A DNA stretch of 64,000 nucleotides. Origin: Gillisella vitis (GTDB lineage Bacteria; Pseudomonadota; Alphaproteobacteria; Rhizobiales; Rhizobiaceae). Made by a program: the position numbers and the translations under genes. Below are positions 42,901 to 52,055 of this stretch, piece after piece. Under the pieces are notes generated by a model that saw only the letters and a list, made by a program, of their open reading frames with translations, made no database searches and was not told the origin of the DNA. Position 1 is the first letter of the stretch, and every line of letters begins with the position of its first letter. The stretch spans positions 248,001-312,000 of the forward strand of contig NZ_LMVL02000004.1 of assembly GCF_001541345.2 (NCBI RefSeq). Reading direction: 5' to 3'.

Positions 42901-43253
42901 GCGCAACCAAGTGACGGACGGAAATATCCGTCTGCCAGGTTGAAACAATGGCGCCGCGCATTGAAAGACCGCGCGTCGCCGACACTGCCGTGTCACGCTT
43001 TTTATCCCGCTGTGGAACAACAATGCCGTGACTGTGTTCAAGTGCCCGAGAACAGGTTGGAAGCCTTGCTTTCACCCGATCTTCGCGGCATGGTCAGCAG
43101 GATAAAGCCTGATCGGCCCCGGCGGCATTTCAGGATGCGGATACCGGTTGTCATCAACCGGGAAGATAAAGAGCAAGAGGCCTCTCCGGTTGATACGACC
43201 GGTCTGAGGCCGAAGACATAGGCGGCGGCAATGTCTGCCGGATGGAGACTGTC

Positions 43254-43622
43254 ATGAAGGTCAAAAGCATCGCATCCCTGCTCGTCGCGGCCTTTGCCGT
43301 GTCCTCCTGCATGGGTCCACCACCGCCGCGCCAGGAGGCCTATAATGCACCGAGGCCACAGGGCGTCGACGGAGCCTGGGTCGATCCAAACGGCATCGTT
43401 TCCACCTTCCAGGGCGGCACATTTGCCACCCGCTCCAGCGACACCAATGCGCTTCTGGCCTCCGGCACCTACACCAATACCTCGCCGACGCTCGTGGAGA
43501 TCAACATGACCTCGCTGGTGCGCAAGACCCAATCGCGGGTCAATTGCGCGCTGGTTTCGCCAGAACAGTTGAACTGCACCACCGATGCCGGGTCGAATTT
43601 CTCGCTACGCCGCAAGATCTGA
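43254..43622 (+). CDS. omp10: Omp10-like outer-membrane lipoprotein
   Basis: A 122-residue lipoprotein. The signal sequence ends in a lipobox-like AVSSC with Cys at about 20. The mature part ([59 protein letters not shown]) matches Brucella Omp10 closely from memory, including its two conserved cysteines. GGAG seven bases ahead favours ATG 43254 over ATG 43242. As in Brucella, hemH is near. It likely sits in the outer membrane; the exact role is unknown. Confidence 0.88.
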   Translation: MKVKSIASLLVAAFAVSSCMGPPPPRQEAYNAPRPQGVDGAWVDPNGIVSTFQGGTFATRSSDTNALLASGTYTNTSPTLVEINMTSLVRKTQSRVNCALVSPEQLNCTTDAGSNFSLRRKI

Positions 43623-43647
43623 CGCCTCAACGCATCCAAAGCTTGGC

Positions 43648-43676
43648 AAAGCCGGTCCATGGGCCGGCTTTTTGCT
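43648..43676 (+). terminator. Terminator of the Omp10-like gene
   Basis: Stem AAAGCCGG / CCGGCTTT around a short loop, followed by TTTGC, 27 bases after the stop. Confidence 0.85.
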
Positions 43677-43805
43677 GTTCTGGCGTATTTTCGCTTGCGA
43701 TAAACCAAGCGCGATGGAAACATGCAGCCTTCCGCAAAAGCCCGATAAGAACGTCATAAAAGAGGGGTAACCAGAGCGGGTGTTCCATGAAATCAGGAGT
43801 TACGG

Positions 43806-45740
43806 ATGTTAAGAAGATTTAAATTTGGCCTGTTGAGCGCCTCGGTGCTGATTTTGTCGTCGGGTGCGGCCTTTGCCGATTTCGAACTGAACATCCTGCA
43901 TATCAACGATTTTCACTCCCGGATCGAGTCGATCAATAAATATGATTCGACCTGCTCGGCAGATGAAGAAAGCAAGAACCAGTGCTTTGGTGGCGCGGCC
44001 CGTTTGAAGACAGCGTTCGACCAGACCCGTGCGGCACTAGCTGGTAAGAATGTCCTGTCGCTGAATGCCGGCGACAATTTCCAGGGATCGCTGTTCTACA
44101 CCACGTACAAGGGCACCGCTGAACTGGATGTGATGAACATCTTGAAGTTCGATGCCATGACGCTTGGCAATCACGAATTCGACGATGGTGAGACGGCCAT
44201 CGGTCCCTTCCTCGACAAGGTGCAGTTTCCGGTCGTGGTCGCCAATCTGGAAGCCAATGCCGAATCGAAACTGAAGGACAAGTTCAAGCCCTCCACAATC
44301 CTGGAAATCGGCGGCCAGAAGATCGGCATCGTCGGCGCCGTTACCCCGGAAACTGTGGAACTGGCATCGCCAGGTTCGAATGTGAAATTCACCGATGATG
44401 TCGCTGCCATCACCGAGGAAGTGAAGAAACTGAAGGCCGAAGGCGTCAACAAGATCATCGCGCTCACCCATGTCGGCTATCACCGCGACATGGAGATCGC
44501 CAAGATCCCGGATGTCGACGTCGTGGTCGGCGGCCATTCCCATACGCTGCTGTCAAACACCGATCCGAAAGCCGAAGGCCCTTACCCAACGCTTGTGGAC
44601 AATCCCGGCGGCTACAAAGTGCCGGTGGTGACAGCGGCCTCCTACGGCAAATATCTGGGCGACCTGGCTGTGGTTTTCGACGATAACGGCGTGGTGAAAA
44701 GCGCCAAGGGCGATCCGATCCTGATCGATTCGAAATTCAAGCCTGATGAAGCGATGACCGCCAAGGTCAAGGAACTGGCCGGTCCTATCCAGGAATTGCG
44801 CCAGAAGGAAATCGGTGAAAGCGCTGGTCCGATCGATGGCGCCTCCACCTCCTGCCGCGCCAAGGAATGCGCCATGGGCAATCTGGTGGCCGAGGCCATG
44901 CTGGATCATAGCCGCAGCCAGGGCATCAGCATTGCCATCCAGAATGGCGGCGGCCTGCGCGCCTCGATTGGCGGCGGCAAGGTCACCATGGGCTCGGTCA
45001 TCACCGTCCTGCCCTTCCAGAACACGCTTGCCACTTTCCAGCTCAAGGGCTCCGATGTGATTGCGGCGCTTGAAAATGGCGTGAGCCAGGTGGATGACGG
45101 TGCAGGCCGGTTCGCACAGGTCGCCGGTCTGAAATACAGCTTCGACCGTTCCAAGCCGGTCGGCAGCCGGGTCGTTGACGTACAGGTCAAGGATGGCGAC
45201 GGCTTCGTGCCGCTCGATACCAGCAAGCTCTACGGCGTCGTCACCAATAATTACATGCGCTCCGGCGGCGACGGCTACAAGATCTTCGCGACAGCCGGGC
45301 AGAACGCCTATGATTACGGTCCGGATCTCGCCGATGTGACAGCCGACTTCCTGGCCAAGAATTCGCCCTACAAGCCGTTTACCGATGGCCGCGTCAGCGA
45401 AGTCACGCCAGCCGGCTATGTCGCTCCGGCTGCCCAGCCGAAGACGGCGACGGCTGCCCAAGCCACGGCACCGGCTGCCACCGCACCTGCCCCAACGGCG
45501 CCTGCTGCTCCGGCAACCCCTGCGCCCGCAGCTCCGGCACCCGTAACACCGGCCGTCTCCGCACCGCCTGCCGCCGCTCAGCCGACGCAATATACCGTGG
45601 TCAAGGGTGATAGCCTGTGGAAGATCGCTGAGGCGACCTATGGCAATGGCGAGGACTGGAAGAAGATTGCCGGTGCCAACACGCTGCGCCATCCCGACCA
45701 TATCGAGATCGGTGAAGTTCTGACCGTTCCGGCAAAGTAA
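43806..45740 (+). CDS. Periplasmic 5'-nucleotidase with C-terminal LysM domain
   Basis: A 644-residue secreted enzyme of the UshA type. The signal sequence covers 1-24 (LLSASVLILSSGAAFA). The metallophosphatase domain has LHINDFHSR near 30, NAGDNFQGS near 90, LGNHEFDDG near 120 and VVGGHSHTLL near 240. The 5_nucleotid_C domain spans about 345-510 with IAIQNGGGLRASI. A Pro/Ala/Thr-rich linker (about 545-590) leads to a LysM module at 593-642 (YTVVKGDSLWKIAEATYG). LysM should tether it to peptidoglycan. It would break down external nucleotides or UDP-sugars to scavenge phosphate and nucleosides. AGGAG precedes the ATG. Confidence 0.93.
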   Translation: MLRRFKFGLLSASVLILSSGAAFADFELNILHINDFHSRIESINKYDSTCSADEESKNQCFGGAARLKTAFDQTRAALAGKNVLSLNAGDNFQGSLFYTTYKGTAELDVMNILKFDAMTLGNHEFDDGETAIGPFLDKVQFPVVVANLEANAESKLKDKFKPSTILEIGGQKIGIVGAVTPETVELASPGSNVKFTDDVAAITEEVKKLKAEGVNKIIALTHVGYHRDMEIAKIPDVDVVVGGHSHTLLSNTDPKAEGPYPTLVDNPGGYKVPVVTAASYGKYLGDLAVVFDDNGVVKSAKGDPILIDSKFKPDEAMTAKVKELAGPIQELRQKEIGESAGPIDGASTSCRAKECAMGNLVAEAMLDHSRSQGISIAIQNGGGLRASIGGGKVTMGSVITVLPFQNTLATFQLKGSDVIAALENGVSQVDDGAGRFAQVAGLKYSFDRSKPVGSRVVDVQVKDGDGFVPLDTSKLYGVVTNNYMRSGGDGYKIFATAGQNAYDYGPDLADVTADFLAKNSPYKPFTDGRVSEVTPAGYVAPAAQPKTATAAQATAPAATAPAPTAPAAPATPAPAAPAPVTPAVSAPPAAAQPTQYTVVKGDSLWKIAEATYGNGEDWKKIAGANTLRHPDHIEIGEVLTVPAK

Positions 45741-45760
45741 CTTTCGGTTGTGGGAGACTT

Positions 45761-45885
45761 ATGCCAATGGTCATTGAAAATGGCCTTTGGTATTCCCTTT
45801 GCAAATATCTCAAGCCTCTGATGCATTTGAGATATTTGCAATATTTTCAAGGCGAGGATGCGGTAGCATCTTCGAGACTTGGTAT
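45761..45885. repeat. Compound palindromic repeat, copy B (inverted)
   Basis: The reverse complement of this stretch reads ATACCAAGTCTCgAAGATGC..., then the GCAAATATCTCAA hairpin, then ATACCAAAGGCCATTTTCAATGACC. It matches copy A (8913-9037) over almost its whole length with scattered changes. It lies between the nucleotidase and hemH. Confidence 0.9.
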
Positions 45886-46015
45886 TCAGGTCTTCCACAT
45901 GCGACAAAAGGTCCGGCCCGGAGCGATCCGGGCCATTTTTCATTCTGGACAGTGATCTCATCTCGGTCCAAAAGCGTAACATCAGCATCGAATTCTTGAC
46001 CAAGGTAGTCCAAAT

Positions 46016-47050
46016 ATGAGCGCGATCGTCAACCATCTTCCTGCCGAACATCCCAAGGTCAATTTCGGCAAGGTCGGCGTGCTGCTCGTCAATCTCGGCA
46101 CACCTGATGGCACCGACTACACCTCGATGCGCCGCTATCTGAGGGAATTCCTCAGCGACAAGCGGGTCATCGAATGGTCACGACTGTTCTGGTATCCCAT
46201 TCTCTATGGCATCGTTCTGAACACCCGCCCCGGCAAGGTCGGCAAGGCCTATGCCGAGATCTGGAACAACGACCTGAACGAGAGCTATCTGCGCACCTAT
46301 ACCCGCAACCAGGCCGAGAAAATGGCCGTATCGCTCACCGATATGCCAAATGTCGTGGTGGATTGGGCGATGCGCTACGGTCAGCCATCGATCAAATCGC
46401 GCATGGACGCGCTGCAAAAGGCCGGCTGCGAAAAGATTCTATTGTTTCCGCTCTATCCGCAATATGCCGCAGCCACCACGGCCACCGTCAATGACGAAGC
46501 CTTCAAAGCGCTGCTCAAGATGCGTTGGCAGCCAGCCCTACGTACCGTGCCGCAATATAGCGACGATCCGGTCTATATCGATGCTCTCGCCAATTCCATC
46601 GAAGCCCATCTCGCAAGCCTCGACTGGGAACCGGAACTGGTGCTGACCTCGTTCCACGGCATTCCGAAGTCCTATTTCATGAAGGGCGATCCCTACCATT
46701 GCCAATGCTACAAGACCGCACGCCTGCTGCGTGAGCGGTTGGGCTGGCCGAAGGAAAAGCTGATGGTCACCTTCCAGTCGCGATTCGGGCCTGAGGAATG
46801 GCTACAGCCCTATACTGACAAGACCGTGGAAAAACTGGCCAAGGATGGCGTCAAGCGCATTGCCGTGATCAATCCCGGCTTCGTCTCCGATTGCCTGGAA
46901 ACGCTGGAGGAAATTGCCGGAGAAGCAGGCGAAATCTTCCACCACAATGGTGGTGAAAAATTCAGCCACATCCCCTGCCTGAACGACAGTCCGGACGGCA
47001 TGCGCGTGCTGGAAAATGTCGTGCGCCGCGAGTTGCAGGGCTGGGTTTGA
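46016..47050 (+). CDS. hemH: Ferrochelatase
   Basis: Inserts ferrous iron into protoporphyrin IX, the last step of heme synthesis, on the inner face of the membrane. It is 344 residues. Motifs are VGVLLVNLGTPDG near 20-32, the active-site TSFHGIPKSYF near 210 with its metal-binding His, FQSRFGPEEWLQPYT near 255-269, and NPGFVSDCLETLEEI near 285-299. The gene stands in the Omp10-nucleotidase-HemH order. An 11-bp inverted repeat (47116-47126 and 47146-47156) follows the stop and may end the transcript. Confidence 0.97.
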   Translation: MSAIVNHLPAEHPKVNFGKVGVLLVNLGTPDGTDYTSMRRYLREFLSDKRVIEWSRLFWYPILYGIVLNTRPGKVGKAYAEIWNNDLNESYLRTYTRNQAEKMAVSLTDMPNVVVDWAMRYGQPSIKSRMDALQKAGCEKILLFPLYPQYAAATTATVNDEAFKALLKMRWQPALRTVPQYSDDPVYIDALANSIEAHLASLDWEPELVLTSFHGIPKSYFMKGDPYHCQCYKTARLLRERLGWPKEKLMVTFQSRFGPEEWLQPYTDKTVEKLAKDGVKRIAVINPGFVSDCLETLEEIAGEAGEIFHHNGGEKFSHIPCLNDSPDGMRVLENVVRRELQGWV

Positions 47051-47115
47051 GATCCGCCAATAGATCGGGCGGAATGGTAGGAACCGGCGTTCGTGAACCG
47101 ATAAGGGAAACTCTA

Positions 47116-47156
47116 GCATCGAGCCGAAAACCGGCTTCCCCTTTCCGGCTCGATGC
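47116..47156. repeat. Inverted repeat after hemH, possible terminator
   Basis: GCATCGAGCCG (47116-47126) pairs with CGGCTCGATGC (47146-47156) around a 19-base loop. There is no T-run, so termination is uncertain. It lies between the convergent hemH and CxxCH-protein genes. Confidence 0.55.
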
Positions 47157-47167
47157 TTGAATACACG

Positions 47168-48412
47168 TTACTTGGTGGCACAGAACGTCGATTTTGTTTG
47201 TGGCGGAGATGCCGTATCATCGATGGCGCAGAACGGAATGGACCATACGAAATCCACAGCCAAAGCAATCCGTGTCAGATCTGAGGTACTATCCGCTAGC
47301 ATAGGGAGCGCAGGCGGATTGCCCGGAACCCAGAACCAGGAAGGCTCGATCGGTCCAATTGGCGCATTTCCTGCGTTGCTCGTTAATGGCTGACTGGCGG
47401 AAATTAAATCGAAGCCAGCAAATGACGTCATCTTACCACTCGAATCAGCTCCGGCACGGCCATGACAGGTTATGCAGGAAGAATAGGCGACAAAGCCGTT
47501 TTCCGTGACCGAATTACCGAGGCGCACGGTCAGGCCGGTCGCGGTTGTCGTATCCGTCTGGCTGCCCTTCAAGCAATAGTTAAGGTAAGCCGGATCGATA
47601 TCCGCGCCTGCAAACAGCGCTTTCAATGCTGGCGTCTTGGCGCAGGCAGGATATGGCGTTTTGGATTCTACCTGGGATAACGGTGGCTGGACGGATGGCA
47701 CAGCCCCGAAACTGTCCGTGCAACCGATGACATCACACCGTCCGGGATTGTCCTGATGCTCGAAGGTTGCCCAGGTCCAGTTTGGAACCTGCTTGGAGAT
47801 CAGATGCATGGCGACCAGGGCGTAGTCTTTTCCGCCCGCAGTATTAACATGGTAGAGCTTCTTGGCATCCGCAGCCGTTCCGCTGAAGCCGTTGAAGGCT
47901 TTCAGCCCATCGACCGCGACCCAGTTTGCCTTCACTTCGATCGCATCCGTCGGAAAAGAAATAATACTATCTGATTTACTGAACGCAGCTTTAAGGCCAG
48001 AGACCTTATAAAGATTGTTGCTGACGATATAATCGAATGACGCCTGGTTGCGGCGCACTTCTTCAATTGGCGTGCCAGGCTGTTCGCCGTTTCCGCCAGG
48101 CACCAACAGTGCTTTTATCGGCGCTCCATGCGAAAGACGACTGAGAGCCCTGGGTACTAGGCTCTTCGGTGATCCACCCTGAGGCCAGACAGGAGCGGGC
48201 GTGAAGGTGTCTGCATCACTCGCCCAGGTTTCAAAGAGCGCATTATTATTGCTTGCGGTATTTGCCTTTGCATTGACAGACAAGAACAATGCCCAGGAAT
48301 TTTCGTCTGGCGCCGTCATCGCCGGATCGGCAACAGTTTGCGCCAAACCAGAACAGGCAAACGACATCACTGCTATTAAAGATGTGATGAGAATCACAGG
48401 ATATTTTTTCAT
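47168..48412 (-). CDS. Secreted CxxCH (c-type heme) protein of unknown function
   Basis: A 414-residue protein with a signal sequence (KKYPVILITSLIAVMSFACSGLAQ), which might instead be a lipobox at FAC. One heme-attachment motif, C313-I-T-C-H317, sits late in the chain in AYSSCITCHGRAGADSSG, with candidate Met ligands after it. The N-terminal 300 residues (ENSWALFLSVNAKAN, WPQGGSPKSLVPRA, LYHVNTAGGKDYALVAMHL, WTWATFEHQDNPGRCD) form no family I can name with certainty. AAAGGAGA six bases ahead fixes ATG 48412. Codon use is looser and more AT-rich than neighbouring genes, which hints at acquisition. It is divergent from a chemoreceptor gene. Confidence 0.75.
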   Translation of the reverse strand: MKKYPVILITSLIAVMSFACSGLAQTVADPAMTAPDENSWALFLSVNAKANTASNNNALFETWASDADTFTPAPVWPQGGSPKSLVPRALSRLSHGAPIKALLVPGGNGEQPGTPIEEVRRNQASFDYIVSNNLYKVSGLKAAFSKSDSIISFPTDAIEVKANWVAVDGLKAFNGFSGTAADAKKLYHVNTAGGKDYALVAMHLISKQVPNWTWATFEHQDNPGRCDVIGCTDSFGAVPSVQPPLSQVESKTPYPACAKTPALKALFAGADIDPAYLNYCLKGSQTDTTTATGLTVRLGNSVTENGFVAYSSCITCHGRAGADSSGKMTSFAGFDLISASQPLTSNAGNAPIGPIEPSWFWVPGNPPALPMLADSTSDLTRIALAVDFVWSIPFCAIDDTASPPQTKSTFCATK

Positions 48413-48638
48413 CGAGATCTCCTTTCCAAAAATAAGAAAAAACACCTATGGATGTGATTTAAATTACATCCATTTATAATTGTATTCTCATTTAGGCCGG
48501 ATCTGCAAGGACAATTCAGGGCTGTGCCACCCTCTGGGACAGCGAAAGTCAGATGGATTTCCAAAGCAATAATTAATTGTTCCACCCTACATTGAACCTA
48601 TCGAGGGAGATTGCCGCGCCCCAGCGGAGGAGGAATCT

Positions 48639-50672
48639 ATGCGTATTAATGGAAAAATATATCTACTTGTTTTCATTCTCGGCTTTGCCGCATCCCTGAT
48701 CGGGGCGATCGGGATTTTCGTGACATTGCGATATGACAGCAAGACCGCAGAGGTTCTCAATCTGTCCGAGCGCGCCTTCCAGGGTGAGCGGCTCAACCGC
48801 CTGATCACCTCGGTGGTGATGGAATCGCGCGGTATCTACGCGGCGAAATCGAAGGAAGATGCCGACAAGTTCGGCAAAGGGCTGACAAAAAGCCTCGATG
48901 ACATGGATGCCACGCTTCAAACCTGGCGGGAAATGATACCGGAAACCCAGCTGCAGGCCTTCCAAGCCATGGTTGCCAAGGCAGCGGAATTCCGGACATT
49001 CCGCACGGAAACAGTCCGCTTGGGTGCCGAAGTTGGTCCGCAGGCCGCCAATGAGCAGGGCAATAACGAGGCCAACCGTGCCAATCGCAAAGCCTTCCAG
49101 ACTGAGGTGGATGCCGTCGTCAGCGCTGACAAGAAAGAACTCCAGGCGGTGACGGCATCGGTCGCCAGTTTCCAGACAACCATGATGATCCTGATCGTCT
49201 CGGTGACGGTTGTCTCGATCCTGATCGGCGTCGGCCTCGGGATCTATATCGGCGTCAAGCAATTGAGCCGCCCGATCGTCCAGCTCACCACGGCCATCAA
49301 GCGTGTCGCCAATGGCGATTTCGACACCGACGTGCCCGGCGCCACCCGTAAGGATGAAATCGGCGACATGGCCTTGGCGGTCGAAACCTTCAAGCGCAAT
49401 GGCCAGGAGGTCGCCCGCATGAATGCCCAGGAATCTGCCCTGCGCGCAAAAAGCGATGACCTGCAATCCAGCATGTCCGTTGTTGTCGCAGCCGCCGCCG
49501 ATGGCGATTTCAGCAAGCGGATCGACAAAAATTATGACGACCCAAATCTTGACCGTTTCGCTAACAATATCAATGAGCTGATCGCAAGCGTCGAGCGCGG
49601 AGTGACGGAAACTCGACGAGTGATCGCCAATCTCGCAAGCGGCGATCTGAGCCAGGAAATGCAAGGCCAGTTCCGCGGCGCCTTCGGCGAATTGCAGGCC
49701 AATGTCAACACCACCTTTGAGCGCCTGCGCGACACGATTTCCGGTATCCGCCACAAGACGGACGCCATCAGCGGCAGCACCGGCCAATTGAGCAATGCCA
49801 CCAACGAGTTGTCGATGCGCACCGAAAAGCAGGCCGCCGCTCTGGAGGAAACTTCGGCGGCACTTGATGAGATCACGGTCGTGGTGCGCAGCTCCTCGGA
49901 ACGCGCCCAGGAAGCCAGCCGGATCGTGACGGAAGCCACGGAAAATGCCGCCCAGTCCGCCGTCGTGGTGCGCGAAGCCGTGGACGCCATGGGCCGGATC
50001 GAAAATGCCTCCAAGGAAATTTCCACCATCATCAATGTGATCGACGAGATTTCCTTCCAAACCAATCTTCTGGCCCTGAATGCCGGTGTGGAAGCCGCAC
50101 GCGCGGGTGAAGCCGGCAAGGGTTTTGCCGTGGTGGCCCAGGAAGTGCGCGAACTGGCGCAACGCTCCGCCAATGCTGCCAAGGACATCAAGGCGCTGAT
50201 CACCAAATCCGGCCAGGAGGTCGAAGGCGGGGTCAAACTTGTGCAAAAAACCGGCGAAGCGCTGGCAAAGATCGAAAGCCGCGTGCTGACCATCAACGAG
50301 CATATCCATTCCATCGCCAATGCGGCCAAGGAACAGGCAACCGGCCTGCATGAGATCAATGCCGCCATAAACCAGATGGATCAGGTGACCCAGCAGAATG
50401 CCGCCATGGTCGAGGAAACCTCAGCCTCCACCCACTCACTCTCCGACGAGGCGCGGAGCCTGGTCGGGCTGCTCAGCCATTTCAAGATGTCCGGTCAGCA
50501 AGGCCAGGTTGCGCCTGAGCCTCGACGCAGCGCCCCGCAGCCTGTCTCGGCAAACCTCACCGCCCGCAGCCCGGCTCCGTCACCGGCCCGCGAACGGGTC
50601 AAGGCCGTCGCCAAGGCCTTTGGCGGTGGTGCAGCTGCCGCTCAATCCCGGGATAACTGGGAGGAGTTTTAA
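48639..50672 (+). CDS. Methyl-accepting chemotaxis protein with CheR-docking tail
   Basis: A 677-residue chemoreceptor. Membrane helices are at about 7-29 and 190-212. The periplasmic part between them is all-helical and without Cache features (a four-helix-bundle type). A HAMP domain at about 213-266 and a second HAMP-like segment near 280-370 precede the signalling domain (about 390-620) with the hairpin tip EISFQTNLLALNAGVEAARAG and flanking methylation helices. The chain ends in NWEEF, a pentapeptide of the kind that docks the CheR/CheB enzymes. It shares a promoter region with the divergent CxxCH protein gene. Confidence 0.95.
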   Translation: MRINGKIYLLVFILGFAASLIGAIGIFVTLRYDSKTAEVLNLSERAFQGERLNRLITSVVMESRGIYAAKSKEDADKFGKGLTKSLDDMDATLQTWREMIPETQLQAFQAMVAKAAEFRTFRTETVRLGAEVGPQAANEQGNNEANRANRKAFQTEVDAVVSADKKELQAVTASVASFQTTMMILIVSVTVVSILIGVGLGIYIGVKQLSRPIVQLTTAIKRVANGDFDTDVPGATRKDEIGDMALAVETFKRNGQEVARMNAQESALRAKSDDLQSSMSVVVAAAADGDFSKRIDKNYDDPNLDRFANNINELIASVERGVTETRRVIANLASGDLSQEMQGQFRGAFGELQANVNTTFERLRDTISGIRHKTDAISGSTGQLSNATNELSMRTEKQAAALEETSAALDEITVVVRSSSERAQEASRIVTEATENAAQSAVVVREAVDAMGRIENASKEISTIINVIDEISFQTNLLALNAGVEAARAGEAGKGFAVVAQEVRELAQRSANAAKDIKALITKSGQEVEGGVKLVQKTGEALAKIESRVLTINEHIHSIANAAKEQATGLHEINAAINQMDQVTQQNAAMVEETSASTHSLSDEARSLVGLLSHFKMSGQQGQVAPEPRRSAPQPVSANLTARSPAPSPARERVKAVAKAFGGGAAAAQSRDNWEEF

Positions 50673-50754
50673 GCCAAGGGCAAAGCGCCTGTGCTATCGT
50701 CAGAATAATTCTTTGATTTGACTATGGTTTAAGGCAAAAATGAACGGTTGGCGG

Positions 50755-51969
50755 TTACAGAGAAGCGATTTTGTCGGTAAGCGCCACCCAACCACCAGGC
50801 TCCATGATCAAAGCTCCGACATCATAGGACCCGAGCAGGGCCAACACCGACCGTCTTGAACAGATCTCACTGAACAACTCGGTCGCAGGCCCCGCATCCC
50901 GGTAAAAATAGAAATTGTTCCTCGCCTCTGTGACCACGGTCTTCAACTCAGAGGACGGCAAGCGAGAGGCCGGCGGTGAATGTTCTTCCAAAGCCTGCCT
51001 TGCCTGGGAAAGCCCCATGCCGGTCAGCCGTGGCGGCTTATCGGCCTTGCGCAATTCTTCATTGGCGGTCTTGAGGTTCATGCCGGTCAAGCGCGGCGGA
51101 CGGGAACGGGCAAGATAATCGTCTCGAAGCAGAAAATCATCCGGGTTCAAACGGCGTGTCCGACAATAGGCCGAGAATTGCTCCTGATAGGCGCGCCAAT
51201 GAATTTCGAGGGCAAGCCGAGCGCATGACTTGGCATGGAACGCCTTGTCAAAGGTCTTGAAAGCCGACGTGGCGCCGTTAATACCGGCATTCACGGATGC
51301 GGTAGCGATTTCGCCCAGAACAGGCACCGAGCCCGTCACCAGTTTCGTACCCTCTATGCCGGATTTGTGAATCTTCCGCTTGATGACTTCGGCAATAATA
51401 TCCGACAACGGCACGCCATCGGTTTGCCCCTGATTTGCGGCGTCCACCCGGCTTGCCAGCATTTTCAGCTTTGTCAGGTGACTGGCAGTCGATGCCGTAC
51501 TGTTGACCTGCTTGGCAACGGAAAGGGCATTGATTGGCAAGGCGCCCATCGATGCTGCAACCGACACCGAACCGGCGATTGAAACAGCATTGCTGCCGAT
51601 TTCCTTGTACCGTCGGCGCTGCATATATTTCAGCGTCACCGGGCTTTCACTGGTCAGGTCCCCGCTGCTGTGGCCACGTGCCACGAAAAACGGATTCGGC
51701 GGCACGGAAGTTCCGGCATTGCCCCGCGCCTTGTATCCGTTTCGGCCAGCTTCGGCGACACTTTGTCCCAAGGCTGCATAGCCGGTGCTGTTGCCGCCAT
51801 TGGCCGTCCCGAAAGCCACATCCAGGCATGCCGCCGCGACATCCGTCACGGACAATGGCGCATCTTTCTTGTCGTATTTGCCTTTTGCATCGGCAGTTGC
51901 CGATACCCTGCCAGTATTCCTAAAATTCAATGATTTAGCTGAGAATGCGCTTTTCAAACTTCCAAGCAT
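50755..51969 (-). CDS. Hypothetical protein with internal PPRLTGM repeat
   Basis: A 404-residue protein that I do not recognise. GGAGG seven bases ahead of ATG 51969 fixes the start. The N-terminal 125 residues are polar and Gly/Asn/Ser-rich. A hydrophobic stretch at 128-155 (AVSIAGSVSVAASMGALPINA) and another glycine/valine-rich one at 205-235 could insert into a membrane. A block at 255-285 is aromatic and basic. Two copies of a 22-residue repeat follow at 290-331, each beginning PPRLTGM. The C terminus (NNFYFYRDAGPATELFSEIC, LLGSYDVGALIMEPGGWVAL) is compact. No signal sequence is visible. It lies alone between a chemoreceptor and queE. Confidence 0.7.
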   Translation of the reverse strand: MLGSLKSAFSAKSLNFRNTGRVSATADAKGKYDKKDAPLSVTDVAAACLDVAFGTANGGNSTGYAALGQSVAEAGRNGYKARGNAGTSVPPNPFFVARGHSSGDLTSESPVTLKYMQRRRYKEIGSNAVSIAGSVSVAASMGALPINALSVAKQVNSTASTASHLTKLKMLASRVDAANQGQTDGVPLSDIIAEVIKRKIHKSGIEGTKLVTGSVPVLGEIATASVNAGINGATSAFKTFDKAFHAKSCARLALEIHWRAYQEQFSAYCRTRRLNPDDFLLRDDYLARSRPPRLTGMNLKTANEELRKADKPPRLTGMGLSQARQALEEHSPPASRLPSSELKTVVTEARNNFYFYRDAGPATELFSEICSRRSVLALLGSYDVGALIMEPGGWVALTDKIASL

Positions 51970-52055
51970 TGCAAATCCTCCAGACATCTCACTGGAAGAA
52001 AATGCCACAGAGATAGTCATAATGCGACGAAAAAGACGCAAAATGGATAAATATC

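Noticed and set aside
42940..43221. 93-codon ORF between hss and the Omp10-like gene
   Set aside because: No ribosome site, composition unlike a folded protein, and it crosses small palindromes; treated as noncoding.
48663..50351. Minus-strand frame of 562 codons opposite the second chemoreceptor
   Set aside because: Product is His/Gly/Asp-rich shadow sequence; the sense strand encodes a complete receptor with CheR tail.
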